From Acidobacteriota bacterium (GTDB taxonomy: Bacteria > Acidobacteriota > Terriglobia > Acidiferrales > UBA7541), in NCBI GenBank assembly GCA_013289715.1, contig JABCZJ010000010.1, positions 62,001-126,000 of the forward strand: a DNA stretch of 64,000 nt. The letters are read 5' to 3'. Below are positions 27,840-37,163 of the stretch, one piece after another; position 1 is the first letter of the stretch; every line of letters starts with the position of its first letter. Position numbers and translations under genes: made by a program. The notes beneath the pieces are model-generated. The model did not search any database. It was not told the origin of the DNA and saw only the letters and a list, made by a program, of their open reading frames with translations.

Positions 27840-30698
27840 ATGGCACAAGTCTCGCGCGAGATCACAATGCAGAGCCAGCCAACAATCCCTAACGCCCGGG
27901 CATTCGTCCGCAGCCTCAACGTGCTGCTTAAGTACGCTCGGCTCTATGGTTTAGAGCATTCTCGCTCCGCAGGCCAATTTGACTCCGCCTGGGAGGAACT
28001 CCGCGCAGCCGTCGACGCGGCCGGCGCAGCTGGCCTGCTCCTTGGCGCCTCCGGCTCCCAACTCCTTCTCGACGGCGTTCCTCTGGAATCCAGCCCAGCC
28101 GAACGAAGTTTCGCCGATTTCCTGAACGCCTCCGGGGTGGCCAGCATCGGTTTCCTGCCTCGTGTTGCGCGCGAAGAATTCTTGAATCTCGTAAAGTGCT
28201 TCATGGAAACGGGCCCCAAGGCCGGAGCCCTTTCCGATCGCCTCGCTGTCCATTTCACCAATCGCGGCTATTCCGGAATCCGCGTCAATGAGATCCGCTT
28301 CGTCGCAGAAGACTCTGGATTTTCCGACGCGCGTATGGCCGCCACTCTCACCGCGAAAACTCTCGGCGCCGACGCCGACCGCATTCAGGAATGGTTCCGC
28401 AGCCCGGAAAAAATGATTCAGCTGATCGCCGCAGCCGAAGGGGAACATGGTGGCCCAGGTGTGCCCGGATCGGGCGGCGGCGCCGGAACCGTGCCCGGCT
28501 CGTTCTACGCGGGAGGAAGTGGTTCCGGCACGGGCGCAGAATCTGGCCCAGGGACCGGCGCAGGATTTGCTGGAGGCTCTGGCCCAGGGACTGGCGCGGG
28601 TTTCGGGCCGGGAAATCTCGGTATCGCTGGATTCGGCGCGGGCTCCGGCAGTGGCGCTGGCGGAGGCGGCGTCTCCGGACTGGCTGGCGGAATCGGCCAG
28701 CTCGAAGAAGCAGAACTGCACAGCCTGCTCAGGCTGCTCGCTCAGTTCGGCGAAGCGCAATCAGCCAAAAATCCTGACCTCGACGCATTGTCGTGGCGGC
28801 TGAAATTCTCGGCGCTGCCGCAGAATGCGCAAGTGACTTTGCAGCAGGCGCTCGCCACCGTTGCCGCGCAATCGCCCTCGGCGAAATTGGACGAGCACAG
28901 CATGTTGCGCCTCGCCGAAGATCTCGCCATCCGTTTCGCCATCGACCGCTTCCAACGCGGCGAAGTAAAGGTCAACGCCGTCCGCCAGATGCTCGACCGC
29001 ATGGGCAGCGAACTGGCTACGCTTCGCAAATTACTGAAATCGCGCGAAGAAAAAATGGCGCACGCCGGAATGTCGATCGAAACACACGCCGACGTTCTCG
29101 ATCGCCAGTTCTGGGCCGCCGTGCCGGACTCCGGCAAAAAAACCGTGCTGATGTCTTCCGAAGCGTGGTGCATTCCACCGCGCAACGTTCAGCAGTACGT
29201 CGAAGAACTCATGGGCCGCGGCGAATCGGATGCCGCGGGAGACATCCTGCTCCATTACGCATCCTGCGTCGGCAACTCGGACGCCGAAGCCCGCAAGAAA
29301 GCGGCCATCGGTCTGGGACAACTCGCCGAACTCTACAGCAAAGCCGCCAGCCAGCGCTTGCAAGACACGATCGCCAAAATTGGCCTGGCGATGGCCGCGG
29401 AAAAAGACCCCGAGCTGCAAACGCTTCTCAGCGCCGCATTCGTCCGGCTTAGTCAGGAATCCGCCGCCCGCCGTTACTATCGCGCCGTCCAACAGGCGCT
29501 CGATTCGCTTGCGGATCTGGAAGGCTCCCGCCCCAGCTGGGTGCAAACTTTGCGTCCCCGGATCGGCGTGGATAACCGCCTCCCGGAATTCATCGAAGAG
29601 GCCATGGTCGCCGAAGCCATGCCGGACGGTTTGGTCGGCGTGCTCATGCGCGTGCCGCAGGGTGCGGCCGAGCACCTTTCCGTGCGTCTGGCGCGCACCT
29701 CGCGGCGCACCGAACGCGAAAGCGTTGTCAATCTTGCCAAGGCCGTGGGCGCGCCGTGCGTGCGCTACCTGAAGGAATCTCTCAAGAACGACGCGCCGGC
29801 AAGAGCCGCAACGGTAATTGGCCTGCTCAGCCGTCTGGATCCTGCAGCCGTAGACGAGCTTCTGCCACGGCGCCTGCGCGATGGCGGCCGCGGCTTCCAT
29901 GACGCCGTCGTTCGCCAGCTCGCCACGGCGGGCGCTCCGGAGCGCGGCAAGCTCCTCTCCGATTCGCTCGAAATGTTCGACGTAATGATTCTGCCGCTCG
30001 CGCTCGACGAAATCGGCATGTGCGCCGACGTCGACACCGCCAGCAAACTCCTTCGCCTCGCCGAAGGCGAAATATTGCCGCAAGGCCCCGATTACCTGCG
30101 CGTGAAAGCCATCGAAGCGCTCGGCCGCATGCGTGCTCCCGCTGCCGCCGGCCATCTGCGTCGCTTTGTCGAAGAACGCAAAACCTTCGGTTGGGTCTAT
30201 CCCGACGAAATTCGCATGGCTGCGGCGCAGGCACTGGTCAAACTTGACCCCGAATGGATTCAGAATTTCCTGCCGGATTCGGGATTGGACGCGAAAGTCT
30301 TTCAGCTCGCGCCGCTCGATGCCATCCCGGAGCGCGATTTTGTGCGTCATCGCCGCTACCGCCGCGTTCGCCTGCCGCGCAACGTGCCCGCCGTGGTCAC
30401 CTCCGCGAAAGGGAAATATTCTTCCGCGATCAGCGTACTCAGTCTCGATGGCGGTCTGCTGAGCGGTGAACTGCAACTTCCCGTCGGCACCGAGGCCACG
30501 TTGAAAATTCCCGCGGGTCTGCGCTCCATCAGCATGCAGGCCGTCGTCCGCTTTGTCCGCTCGCACCAAGCCGGATTCGAAATGGTCGGCATGAATCTGG
30601 AAGACCGCGCCAAGCTCCGCCGCCTGCTCGTTTCCCTTGGCGGCAACGATGCTCCCGTCGCAGGACCCGCTCCAGGAAGCAGTCTTCTCGACGACTAA
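27840..30698 (+). CDS. Large helical-repeat protein with Gly-rich linker and C-terminal PilZ domain
   Basis: 952 residues. The N-terminal ~200 residues are helical. Residues 202-286 are a Gly/Ser/Ala-rich, low-complexity linker with short DNA repeats (tctggcccagggac recurs 36 bp apart, from 28542 and 28578). Residues 287-830 look like alpha-helical HEAT-type repeats. The C-terminal 836-935 resembles a PilZ domain with RHRRYRRVRLP, but the (D/N)xSxxG motif reads VLSLDG, with Val at the first position, so c-di-GMP binding is doubtful. No signal peptide is present. It may be a cytoplasmic scaffold linked to envelope or surface behaviour. An inner ATG at 27867 is an alternative start. Confidence 0.8.
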   Translation: MAQVSREITMQSQPTIPNARAFVRSLNVLLKYARLYGLEHSRSAGQFDSAWEELRAAVDAAGAAGLLLGASGSQLLLDGVPLESSPAERSFADFLNASGVASIGFLPRVAREEFLNLVKCFMETGPKAGALSDRLAVHFTNRGYSGIRVNEIRFVAEDSGFSDARMAATLTAKTLGADADRIQEWFRSPEKMIQLIAAAEGEHGGPGVPGSGGGAGTVPGSFYAGGSGSGTGAESGPGTGAGFAGGSGPGTGAGFGPGNLGIAGFGAGSGSGAGGGGVSGLAGGIGQLEEAELHSLLRLLAQFGEAQSAKNPDLDALSWRLKFSALPQNAQVTLQQALATVAAQSPSAKLDEHSMLRLAEDLAIRFAIDRFQRGEVKVNAVRQMLDRMGSELATLRKLLKSREEKMAHAGMSIETHADVLDRQFWAAVPDSGKKTVLMSSEAWCIPPRNVQQYVEELMGRGESDAAGDILLHYASCVGNSDAEARKKAAIGLGQLAELYSKAASQRLQDTIAKIGLAMAAEKDPELQTLLSAAFVRLSQESAARRYYRAVQQALDSLADLEGSRPSWVQTLRPRIGVDNRLPEFIEEAMVAEAMPDGLVGVLMRVPQGAAEHLSVRLARTSRRTERESVVNLAKAVGAPCVRYLKESLKNDAPARAATVIGLLSRLDPAAVDELLPRRLRDGGRGFHDAVVRQLATAGAPERGKLLSDSLEMFDVMILPLALDEIGMCADVDTASKLLRLAEGEILPQGPDYLRVKAIEALGRMRAPAAAGHLRRFVEERKTFGWVYPDEIRMAAAQALVKLDPEWIQNFLPDSGLDAKVFQLAPLDAIPERDFVRHRRYRRVRLPRNVPAVVTSAKGKYSSAISVLSLDGGLLSGELQLPVGTEATLKIPAGLRSISMQAVVRFVRSHQAGFEMVGMNLEDRAKLRRLLVSLGGNDAPVAGPAPGSSLLDD

Positions 30699-30860
30699 CC
30701 TGCGCTTCGGCCGGCCTCAACTCCCGTCACCGGCGCACGAAAGATCCCCATTCATTCGCGCATCGTCGCGCCGCAATTTTTCTGCTAAGCTCCGCCCCGC
30801 CGGATAGAATGGCCCGCGCCAGCGCTTCCGGCGATACGCCTGCAAGGGAGGTAATCCGGC

Positions 30861-31637
30861 ATGTTGACCGCAACTCAAAGCGTTTTCATCGTCCTGCTTT
30901 GCGTCCTGCTGACGCTCGTCTTTTTGTTGTTGATGCGCCGCTTCTGGCCTTCCAGCCAGCGCCGCGAGCACAACGAAATCATCGGCTGGCAAGTCAGTGT
31001 TCTGGGCACCACCTACGCCGTCATCATGGGTTTCATGCTCTACGCGGTGTGGACCGATTTCAACTCCGCCGAAATGACTGCGGACGCAGAAGCCAATTGC
31101 CTCGTCAATGTTTACCGCCTGTCCGAAGGCCTTGCCCCCGCCGAACGCGACCCGATTCAGAGGCTTGCGCGCGCCTATGCCGACGCGATGATCAACGAGG
31201 AGTGGCCCGCCATGAATGAAGGCAGCTTAAGCTTGAACGGACACCGCATTGTCCAGCAGCTGTGGAGCACCACGATGCAGGCCAAGCCCGCCAGTCTGTC
31301 CGAACAAACCAGCTACAACCACGTCGTCACCGAACTTACCAACATGACGGAACATCGCCGCGTGCGCGAATTGCAAAGCAAATCAAAGCTCCCCGGCATC
31401 TTGTGGACGGTCCTGATTGTAGGTGGAGTGATCACCACCCTGTCCTCGTGCTTATTCGGCACTGAAAACTTCAAACTCCACGCCATGCAGGTATTTTCTC
31501 TCTCGCTCCTGCTCGCGCTCGCCCTGGTCGCCATCGCCGATATTGACCGCCCCTTCCGCGGCGCTGTACACATAAATCCGCTTGGATTCGAACACGCTCG
31601 CGATACTTTTGCGGAGTCCAAAGCCGGATTCAAATAG
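30861..31637 (+). CDS. DUF4239 (bestrophin-like) membrane protein
   Basis: 258 residues. Four membrane segments can be seen: about 5-25, 43-65, 175-198 and 205-227. A soluble helical portion sits between the second and third. The spacing and the DFNSAEMTADAEANCLVNVYRL segment fit the DUF4239 family, distantly like bestrophin channels. Transport of anions is only a family-level guess. GGAGG about 12 bases upstream of the ATG supports the start. The gene stands between the PilZ protein and rpiA. Confidence 0.82.
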   Translation: MLTATQSVFIVLLCVLLTLVFLLLMRRFWPSSQRREHNEIIGWQVSVLGTTYAVIMGFMLYAVWTDFNSAEMTADAEANCLVNVYRLSEGLAPAERDPIQRLARAYADAMINEEWPAMNEGSLSLNGHRIVQQLWSTTMQAKPASLSEQTSYNHVVTELTNMTEHRRVRELQSKSKLPGILWTVLIVGGVITTLSSCLFGTENFKLHAMQVFSLSLLLALALVAIADIDRPFRGAVHINPLGFEHARDTFAESKAGFK

Positions 31638-31718
31638 CGGCGCAACGGCGGCATGTTGGCAATCTCTAAATCTCCGGCTATGATGTGCGCCGTTACCCAT
31701 TTCGCGCTGGATGGACCG

Positions 31719-32420
31719 ATGGAACTTTCGCAGCAGGATCAATGGAAGAAACAGGCAGGCGACGCTGCGGCCATGCTGGTGGAAGACGGGATGATCGTCG
31801 GTCTCGGCACAGGCTCCACGGCCAGGTTCGCGATCGCGGCCATTGGACGCAGAGTCGCCGAAGAAGGTCTGCGCATCCTCGGAATCCCCACCTCAGACCG
31901 CACCGCCGAGCAGGCACGCAACGAGAAAATCCCGCTCACCACTTTCGCCGAGCACACCCAAATCGACCTCACCCTTGACGGCGCCGATGAAATCCTTCCC
32001 GGGCCGCTCTACCTCATCAAAGGACACGGCGGCGCGCTGCTGCGCGAGAAAATCGTCGCATCCGCAAGCAAGCGCATGGCAGTCGTAGCGGACGACACGA
32101 AATTAGTCACGCGTCTGGGAGAGCGAGTCTCTGTTCCGGTGGAGGTAGTCCCGTTTGGCTGGCAAGTAACAGCCAGAAGGCTAGCCGAGCTGGGAGGAAA
32201 ACCGACCCTGCGTCTGGGAGCTGACCAAAAGCCGTACATCACCGACGGCGGCCATTACATCCTCAATTGTGCCTTCGGCGCCATGGACGATCCCAAAGAA
32301 ACCGCCCATCACCTGGACCACGTCGTCGGCCTGATCGAGCACGGCCTGTTTCTGAAGGTCGCAACAGAAGCCTATATTGCCGGACAAGACGGAGTGAAGG
32401 TACTGAAGAAAGAGAAATAA
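31719..32420 (+). CDS. rpiA: Ribose-5-phosphate isomerase A
   Basis: 233 residues from the ATG at 31719 (MELSQQDQWK); the frame continues upstream to 31653, but that part is not conserved. Signatures: GMIVGLGTGSTARFAI, GIPTSDRT, LTLDGADEI (with catalytic Asp), IKGHGGALLREKIV, and VVPFGW. The enzyme interconverts ribose-5-phosphate and ribulose-5-phosphate in the pentose phosphate pathway. It is followed by a palindromic intergenic stretch and converges with the CADD-like gene. Confidence 0.95.
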   Translation: MELSQQDQWKKQAGDAAAMLVEDGMIVGLGTGSTARFAIAAIGRRVAEEGLRILGIPTSDRTAEQARNEKIPLTTFAEHTQIDLTLDGADEILPGPLYLIKGHGGALLREKIVASASKRMAVVADDTKLVTRLGERVSVPVEVVPFGWQVTARRLAELGGKPTLRLGADQKPYITDGGHYILNCAFGAMDDPKETAHHLDHVVGLIEHGLFLKVATEAYIAGQDGVKVLKKEK

Positions 32421-32445
32421 AAATCGCGAGACGAAAGCTTGCAGT

Positions 32446-32464
32446 CGGAAGGGCGGGGCTTCCG
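32446..32464. repeat. Palindromic intergenic element
   Basis: CGGAAG (32446-32451) and CTTCCG (32459-32464) form a stem, inside a GC-rich stretch running to about 32520. It lies in the short convergent gap between rpiA and the CADD-like gene. Its style resembles the elements near 40636, 48085 and 59524, which suggests dispersed extragenic palindromes. Confidence 0.4.
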
Positions 32465-32550
32465 CTCCGCTGTGAAACCGCATAAGAAGATCGGCTTTAG
32501 CCCCTGCAGCCGTGCTTTTCGATCCCGGCGCAGATCCTGCAGCGAGGATT

Positions 32551-33246
32551 TTAATTCTTCGAAACGCAACCCTGCGGATAGACAGCATCCAGCGCGCCCC
32601 ACAAAGCTTTCAAGCTACGTTCGGCGGCGCACAAGACCCCAACCGTATCCACATTCTGCTGCCGCACCAGCCACTGCCGCCAAGCCGCGCGATGCCGCAC
32701 ATCCGCTTCCTCGTGCACCGCGAAATAAGCCAATGCCCGCGGCTCGCTGATTCCATAAAACCGCCGCAACCCTGAAATCTTCTGGCTTGCGATCTCCGGC
32801 ACTTGCGCCTCGTAAACATAAAACGCCGCTACTGCCTGCGTCATGGATCCCTGCGCCGCCACTTCGTCATACGTGTCCAGCAGTGCCGCGATCCCCGGCA
32901 AAGGCCGCGCATCTTCCAAAGAAGCGTCGCTCACTCCGAGCGATTGCGCGAACTGCCGCCAAAGCAGCGGGTGTGACGCGGTAGCATCCAGCTCCTCCGC
33001 CAGATTCTCTTGCACCAATGAATTCAAATTGCGGTCGCCGTTGGTCCGTGCCGCAAGCTGCTTCAAATTCTCAGGAAACGAGCGCACGTGCTGGTAATAC
33101 TGCTCCGCGTAGAGACCCAGATCCGCCTTGGACAGCTGTCCATCCGTCCAAGCCTTGTAAAACGGGTGCTTCAGCAGGTGGTGCTTCGCCACCAGCGCGT
33201 CGAGCGATTCCAGCAGGGTCTTTGGCGTGTTCCCGTTCTTGGGCAT
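32551..33246 (-). CDS. CADD/PqqC-like heme-oxygenase-fold protein
   Basis: 231 residues. The TenA/PqqC/heme-oxygenase fold shows candidate diiron ligands: Glu in ENLAEELDATASHPLLW with its His, Glu in YVYEAQVPEI, and HEEADVRHRAAWRQWL with two His and Glu. This fits the CADD group (after the Chlamydia protein), which makes p-aminobenzoate for folate from a tyrosine of the protein itself using oxygen and two metal ions. Whether this copy does so is inference. It is divergent from the histidine kinase by about 190 bp. Confidence 0.82.
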   Translation of the reverse strand: MPKNGNTPKTLLESLDALVAKHHLLKHPFYKAWTDGQLSKADLGLYAEQYYQHVRSFPENLKQLAARTNGDRNLNSLVQENLAEELDATASHPLLWRQFAQSLGVSDASLEDARPLPGIAALLDTYDEVAAQGSMTQAVAAFYVYEAQVPEIASQKISGLRRFYGISEPRALAYFAVHEEADVRHRAAWRQWLVRQQNVDTVGVLCAAERSLKALWGALDAVYPQGCVSKN

Positions 33247-33437
33247 CCCGGTCTCCTAAGCTCTCACCGAATCATGGCGGACAAACAAAACCACGGCATA
33301 CTACCGGAATTCCCCCGGAAAATCCAGCATAGCGGGCATCCGCGGTGTCCTAGCGCCGTCAAAGGCACACCGGGCGAAAGAGCCATCTGGGGATTCAGTA
33401 TAGTGCCCCATCGCTCCGGCGTTATATCCTTTCCACC

Positions 33438-34775
33438 ATGGCGCGGTCGCCGCAACGTTCTCCTACTACCGCTTTGTCGCTCGGCCTGATCATCACCATC
33501 GCCGCCGTGGTGGCCTATTCCTGGTACATCACGCTGCAAATCTCTCACCTGCGCGAATTGCAGAACAACCTGGTCGAGCACAACCGCCGCGATTCCCTGC
33601 AGCTTCTGCGCGTGCAGAACGATCTGAACTCCCTTGGCCTCGCCATGCGCGACATGCTCGATAACGACGAGCCCTATCCCCTCACTGCCTGGTCCGCGCA
33701 ATTTCAGCGCATTCGCACCGATCTCGATAGCGCGCTGCAAGCCGAAGCACAGCTCAGCATCGCGCGCCGCACGCCCGAACAAACTCAATACCTGAAAGAT
33801 TCCCTCGCGCAATTCTGGGACGCCGCCGACCGCACTTTCGCGCTCGCGCAAGCTGGAAAAGACGCTGAAGCGCGCGAGCAGATTCGCCTCTCTCTGCAGG
33901 CTAGACAATCCACGCTCAACACCGCCGTCTCCCGCCTGCTGGTGCAGAACAACGAAAGCGAGCAGCAAGCCTCGACGCAAGTCGCGCAGATTTACGACCG
34001 CGTGCAGAGCCAGGTGTATCGGTTTCTCACCGCCACGCTCACCGCGATCCTGCTCACCAGCCTCTATCTGATCCGCGCGAACCGCCAGCTCTTCGCCCGC
34101 ATCGAAGCGCTCTCCCAGCAGCGCAGCGAACTCGCGCAGAAATTGATCTCCTCGCAGGAATCCATGCTGCGCTCCATCTCGCGCGAACTCCACGACGAAT
34201 TCGGCCAGATCCTCACCGCCATCGGTTCGCTGCTCACCCGCTCCGAAAAACGCATCCCCGAAGGCTCGGCGCTGCACACGGACTTGCGCGAAGTGCGCGA
34301 CATCGCGCAAAGCACGCTGAACAATGTGCGCAGCCTGTCGCAAGCCCTGCATCCCGTGATGCTCGATGAAACCGGCCTGGAAAGCACGATGGACTGGTAC
34401 ATTCCGACGGTGGAGAAGCAGACCGGAATTGACATAAGCTACCAGAAGTCCGGCGTGCCCTTTGCGCTGGACGGCGGCGCGGCCATTCACATTTACCGAG
34501 TGCTTCAGGAAGCTCTGAACAACGTGGCGCGCCATTCCGGCGCGCGCGAAGCCCAGGTCCGCTTGCAGTTTTCAGCGGAAGCTCTGGATTTGGAAGTGGA
34601 GGATCATGGGAAGGGCGGCGTCGCGCTAGCGGCGCGCTCAGGAATTGGCCTGGTGGCTATGCGCGAGCGTGCCGAGCTACTGCGCGGCACGCTTGAATTC
34701 AGTCAGCCAGCGGAGGGCGGGACTCTGGTGCACATGAGAGTTCCGCGGGAGGGCAACGAAGCGAATGCCGGATAA
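33438..34775 (+). CDS. NarL-type sensor histidine kinase
   Basis: 445 residues. Two membrane segments (about 13-33 and 196-213) enclose a ~160-residue helical extracytoplasmic sensor. A coiled coil leads to a HisKA_3 dimerisation domain with phospho-acceptor His252 in SRELHDEFGQILTAIG. The ATPase N-box is LQEALNNVARHS (356-367) and the G-box DHGKGG with SGIGLVAMRERA. The C-terminus overlaps the response regulator gene by 11 bases, so they form one operon. The signal is unknown; the sensor lacks a recognisable ligand fold. Confidence 0.93.
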   Translation: MARSPQRSPTTALSLGLIITIAAVVAYSWYITLQISHLRELQNNLVEHNRRDSLQLLRVQNDLNSLGLAMRDMLDNDEPYPLTAWSAQFQRIRTDLDSALQAEAQLSIARRTPEQTQYLKDSLAQFWDAADRTFALAQAGKDAEAREQIRLSLQARQSTLNTAVSRLLVQNNESEQQASTQVAQIYDRVQSQVYRFLTATLTAILLTSLYLIRANRQLFARIEALSQQRSELAQKLISSQESMLRSISRELHDEFGQILTAIGSLLTRSEKRIPEGSALHTDLREVRDIAQSTLNNVRSLSQALHPVMLDETGLESTMDWYIPTVEKQTGIDISYQKSGVPFALDGGAAIHIYRVLQEALNNVARHSGAREAQVRLQFSAEALDLEVEDHGKGGVALAARSGIGLVAMRERAELLRGTLEFSQPAEGGTLVHMRVPREGNEANAG

Positions 34776-35394
34776 GATTTCCGTTCTATTGGTGGACGAT
34801 CACAGCCTGGTGCGCCGCGGTTTCCGCCGCATGCTCGAAGACGAAGACGACTTGCAAGTCGCCGGCGAAGCCAGCAACGGCGAAGATGCCGTGCGTCTGG
34901 CGCGCGAGCTGCGCCCGGACGTGATCGTGATGGACTGCGCGCTTCCCGCGATGAGCGGCCTCGCCGCCGCGCGCCGAATCCTCGAAGAATTTCCCGAACA
35001 AGCCATCCTCATGCTCAGCATGCACTCCGAAGACACGCTGGTGCGCCAGGCGCTCGCTGCCGGCGCGCGCGGCTACATCCTCAAAAATGCCGACGACCTC
35101 GGCCTGGGCTCGGCAATCCGCCGCGTCGCCGCCGGTGAAATCGTCCTCGCGCCTGAAGTTTCGCGCGCGCCCGCGCTAAAGGGCGAACGTGATTCCGGAC
35201 TCACCCCGCGCGAGCTGGAAATCCTGCAACTGATCGTCGAAGGAAATTCCAACAAAGCGATCGCCGACCGCCTCTCCCTCAGCGCCAACACCGTGGCCGT
35301 CCATCGCGCCAATATTATGGATGCGCTCGGGATTCACAAAACGGCCGAGCTCGTCGTCTACGCCATCCGCAACGGTCTGGTGAATATCTCGTGA
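34765..35394 (+). CDS. NarL/FixJ family response regulator
   Basis: 209 residues. The receiver domain carries Asp11/Asp12, phospho-acceptor Asp57 in VIVMDCALP, Ser85 at the switch position and Lys107. A GerE/LuxR helix-turn-helix follows (about 145-205, with LTPRELEILQLIVEGNSNKA). It is the partner of the preceding kinase. Its stop overlaps the GTG of the CRTAC1 gene (GTGA at 35391-35394), which ties the exported protein to this two-component system. Confidence 0.95.
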   Translation: MPDKISVLLVDDHSLVRRGFRRMLEDEDDLQVAGEASNGEDAVRLARELRPDVIVMDCALPAMSGLAAARRILEEFPEQAILMLSMHSEDTLVRQALAAGARGYILKNADDLGLGSAIRRVAAGEIVLAPEVSRAPALKGERDSGLTPRELEILQLIVEGNSNKAIADRLSLSANTVAVHRANIMDALGIHKTAELVVYAIRNGLVNIS

Positions 35395-37109
35395 ATCGCA
35401 GGTCTTTCCTGCTGGGAATGGCGGGCCTCGCCGCGAGTCCGCGCGCGCGCGCGAACCACCAGCTGCTCGCGCCTGGCGCAATCGCGGGGCAATCCGGCGC
35501 GACTCCCGGCTTCCGCCTGGTCGATGTCACGAACGCCGCGGGCATTCAGTTCCGCCACCATAGCGGCGCATACGGCGGCAAGCTTCTCCCGGAAACCCTC
35601 GGCTCGGGCTGCGCGTTCCTGGATTACGACGCGGACGGCTGGCAGGACATGCTGCTTATCAATGGCATGGACTGGCCGCAGCACAAGCGCCAGCGCACCA
35701 CCCTGCGCCTCTATCGCAACAATCGCGACGGTACTTTCAGCGACGTCACCCGTCGCGCCGGACTCGACGTTGAAATGTACGGCATGGGCGTAGCCGTGGG
35801 TGATTACAATAACGACGGCTTCCCTGACATTCTCGTCACCTGCGTCGGACAGAACCGCCTCTTCCGCAATACCGGCAAAGGAGCGTTCACCGACGTCACC
35901 CATTCCAGTGGACTCGATGGCCGCCTCGCCTTCAGCACCTCGGCCCTGTGGTTCGATTACGATCGCGACGGCTTGCTCGACCTCTTCGTCTGCAATTACG
36001 TGAAGTGGTCCGCCGAGCACGATGTATTTTGCAGCCTCGACGGCAAGCATAAATCCTACTGCACACCTGAAGCGTATCGCGGCGAAACCTGCTGGCTCTT
36101 TCACAATCGCGGCGACGGAACATTCGAGGACGTAACCGCCAAGTGCGGCATCTTCGACACCAGCTCGAAATCGCTCGGCGTCGCCATGCTCGACTACGAC
36201 CGCGACGGTTGGCCCGACCTGCTGGTAGCCAACGACACCCAACCCAACAAACTCTATCGCAATCAACGCAACGGCACATTCAAGGATGTAGCCGTAGAAG
36301 CCGGCATCGCTTTCAGCGCCGAAGGAAAAGCCCGCGCCGGCATGGGCGTGGACGCCGCGGATTTCGACCATTCCGGCCTTCCCGGCGTGGCCATCACCAA
36401 TTTCGACAACGAAATGATCGGCCTCTACCGCCCCGCCGCGAATGGCACCTACAACGATGTCGCGGTGCAGGCCGGTGTAGGCCTGGCGTCGCAAAACACG
36501 CTGGGCTTCGGCTGCGCGTTCCTGGACGCAAACCTCGACGGCGCGCTCGACCTGGTCGTCGCCAACGGACACATCGATGATACGGTGCGCAACATCCGCG
36601 GCAACGTAGGCTACGCGCAGCCTCCGCAAATTTTTCTGAATAATGGCCAGGGGAAATTTCAGGACGTCGCGGCATCCACCGGCGACGGATTCATCCAGCC
36701 AAAAGTCGGCCGCGGCCTCTGCTACGCCGATTTCGACCGCGATGGCGACCTCGACATATTAATGACCACCAACAACGGCCCCGCGTATCTTTATCGCAAC
36801 GACCAGCAGACCGGAAACCACAGCATCCGTTTCCGCCTCACGGGTACGAAATCGAATCGCGACGCGATCGGCGCCATGGTCCGCGTCGAGCACGAAGGCT
36901 CAACCCAGGAGCGCCTGGTAAAGGGGGGCTCGAGCTATCTCTCGCAATCCGAGCTGCCTGTAACCTTCGGCCTCGGCAAACGCGACAAAATCGACCGCGT
37001 CACAATCGAATGGCCCAGCGGCAAGCCGGAAGAGTACAAAAGCTTAGCCGCCGGCCAATCCTACGACTGCATCGAAGGAAAAGGCATCACACCGCAAGGG
37101 CATTTCTAG
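35391..37109 (+). CDS. CRTAC1 family exported protein (FG-GAP/VCBS plus ASPIC/UnbV)
   Basis: 572 residues from a GTG. The N-terminus has a twin-arginine-like signal (NRRSFLLGMAGLAAS). Repeated VCBS/FG-GAP units carry calcium-loop motifs such as DYDADGWQD, DYNNDGFPD, DYDRDGLLD, DYDRDGWPD, DANLDGALD and DFDRDGDLD. The C-terminal ~85 residues match ASPIC/UnbV (IGAMVRVEHEGSTQERLV, VTIEWPSGKPEEY). Homologues are common in Acidobacteriota and Planctomycetes and are presumed to bind proteins or glycans. Overlap with the regulator suggests a shared transcript. Confidence 0.9.
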   Translation: MNRRSFLLGMAGLAASPRARANHQLLAPGAIAGQSGATPGFRLVDVTNAAGIQFRHHSGAYGGKLLPETLGSGCAFLDYDADGWQDMLLINGMDWPQHKRQRTTLRLYRNNRDGTFSDVTRRAGLDVEMYGMGVAVGDYNNDGFPDILVTCVGQNRLFRNTGKGAFTDVTHSSGLDGRLAFSTSALWFDYDRDGLLDLFVCNYVKWSAEHDVFCSLDGKHKSYCTPEAYRGETCWLFHNRGDGTFEDVTAKCGIFDTSSKSLGVAMLDYDRDGWPDLLVANDTQPNKLYRNQRNGTFKDVAVEAGIAFSAEGKARAGMGVDAADFDHSGLPGVAITNFDNEMIGLYRPAANGTYNDVAVQAGVGLASQNTLGFGCAFLDANLDGALDLVVANGHIDDTVRNIRGNVGYAQPPQIFLNNGQGKFQDVAASTGDGFIQPKVGRGLCYADFDRDGDLDILMTTNNGPAYLYRNDQQTGNHSIRFRLTGTKSNRDAIGAMVRVEHEGSTQERLVKGGSSYLSQSELPVTFGLGKRDKIDRVTIEWPSGKPEEYKSLAAGQSYDCIEGKGITPQGHF

Positions 37110-37163
37110 CATCGCGAATCTTACTTTCCCCGGCAACCAAGTGTCGCGAAGCGGCTCAAAAAA

